Positions 4,869 to 5,490 of a stretch of DNA of 5,490 bases are shown piece after piece. The stretch covers positions 1 to 5,490 of the forward strand of contig DAOVNE010000114.1 of assembly GCA_030630395.1 (NCBI GenBank), written 5' to 3'. The stretch comes from Candidatus Eiseniibacteriota bacterium (GTDB lineage Bacteria > Joyebacterota > Joyebacteria > Joyebacterales > Joyebacteraceae). Position 1 is the stretch's first letter; each line of letters opens with the position of its first letter. The notes below the pieces were generated by a model. It did no database searches. It was given only the letters and a program-made list of their open reading frames with translations, and had not been told where the DNA came from. The position numbers and the translations under genes are program-made.

Positions 4869-5490
4869 CTAGTTGGGACGGGTCCCTTCAGCTTCAGCGT
4901 CGAGTGCGAACTCTTGTGTTGGCTCCGTCGGTTCCGCACTGGGGCCCGGATTTCTGGCCTCCCTGGCCACAAGCGCCTCGCGCCGCGCAGCACCTGTACC
5001 CCTGAGCGGCACGCCGTTCTCCGCCCGAACCATCCGCCGGTAACGTGCCTCGCGGCGAATCTGCTCGACGATCATCGCACGGAGACCGGGCTCTTCATTC
5101 GGCTCGTCGTCACCCACGTGATCACGAACACCGACGAGATAGAGCATCTCGTCCCTGATGTCCCGCGCGGTGGTTCTCATGTTCTTGCGCCGCTGAGTCA
5201 GCACCATGTTACCGACCACGGTCGCCGCAACGTAGCTCAACAGGACGTAGACGACACCGTGCACGGCCGAGAGGCCGAGCATCTGACCACCGAAGAAGAT
5301 GGTCACTCCCCAGAGAACTATTACGGCTCTCCGTGGACTCAGACCGAACCGGATCAGGCGATGGTGTACGTGAGAGCGGTCGGGAGTCATGATGCCCCTG
5401 CCCGTACGCCGTCTCCGAAGGATCGAAGTCACGACATCGAATATCGGCACTGCCATGCAGGCAACGGCTACAAGAAGCGCCGTGCTCGCC
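4869..5490 (-). CDS. WecA/TagO-type polyprenyl-phosphate sugar-1-phosphate transferase, C-terminal part
   Basis: The reading frame stays open to the window edge, so the start and the N-terminal half lie beyond 5490; the ATG at 5456 is internal, not the true start. In 206 visible residues the fragment has a membrane helix ending in VPIFDVVTSILRRRRTGRG, then TPDRSHVHHRLI with the HxHH motif (residues 40-43 of the fragment), then two more helices (about 55-73 and 76-97). This is the C-terminal signature of the MraY/WecA superfamily, glycosyltransferase-4 branch, whose members load a sugar-1-phosphate (commonly GlcNAc-1-P) onto undecaprenyl phosphate at the cytoplasmic face to begin O-antigen, teichoic acid or capsule synthesis. 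The HxHH motif favours WecA/TagO over MraY. After the last helix comes a tail of about 109 residues rich in Arg, Glu and Ala, ending AEAEGTRPN, longer than in typical WecA. The sugar specificity cannot be told from this part. The stop at 4869 leaves 256 bases before ppdK, which has its own promoter. Confidence 0.88.
   Translation of the reverse strand, partial: ASTALLVAVACMAVPIFDVVTSILRRRRTGRGIMTPDRSHVHHRLIRFGLSPRRAVIVLWGVTIFFGGQMLGLSAVHGVVYVLLSYVAATVVGNMVLTQRRKNMRTTARDIRDEMLYLVGVRDHVGDDEPNEEPGLRAMIVEQIRREARYRRMVRAENGVPLRGTGAARREALVAREARNPGPSAEPTEPTQEFALDAEAEGTRPN

Noticed and set aside
4606..4872. Plus-strand open frame of 88 codons filling the ppdK leader region
   Set aside because: It starts with GTG inside the ppdK start, has no Shine-Dalgarno site, shows no known motif, and covers a minus-strand promoter, palindrome and 16-bp repeat.

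Overview
The window is a GC-rich (about 60% by eye) bacterial chromosome fragment. All five protein genes lie on the minus strand, so transcription runs from high to low coordinates. No single protein fixes the taxon. The mix of a bacterial-type pyruvate phosphate dikinase (PPDK), a NapH-like membrane iron-sulfur protein and a CD1871A-type CXXC mini-protein suggests an anaerobe or facultative anaerobe, perhaps from an uncultured lineage. That placement is inference.

Layout in order of transcription: (1) 5490-4869 is the C-terminal part of a WecA/TagO-type polyprenyl-phosphate sugar-1-phosphate transferase, open at the window edge, with an unusually long charged tail. (2) 4868-4613 is a 256-bp leader region holding a strong sigma70-like promoter (extended -10), a 13-bp palindrome just after the predicted transcription start, and a degenerate 16-bp tandem repeat with six clean units that is not explained by any gene. 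(3) 4612-1928 is a complete ppdK with all catalytic signatures. (4) 1927-1679 holds two hairpins in the ppdK 3' region, the second a plausible terminator, and then a near-consensus promoter (TTGACG-17-TAGAAT) for the next transcription unit. (5) 1678-1541 is a 45-residue membrane mini-protein ending in a CLTC motif. (6) 1516-596 is a NapH/MauN/YccM-like polytopic 4Fe-4S protein. (7) 564-1 is a class III (CobB/SIRT5-like) sirtuin, cut by the window edge.

Genes 5-7 are separated by only 24 and 31 bases. The second and third genes have strong Shine-Dalgarno sites, and one good promoter precedes the group, so they look like one operon. It joins two membrane redox proteins to an NAD-dependent protein deacylase. 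PPDK interconverts pyruvate and phosphoenolpyruvate and has its own promoter and terminator, so it is a separate unit. The two items most worth a second look are the small-CXXC/membrane Fe-S/sirtuin operon and the 16-bp periodic array in the ppdK leader.
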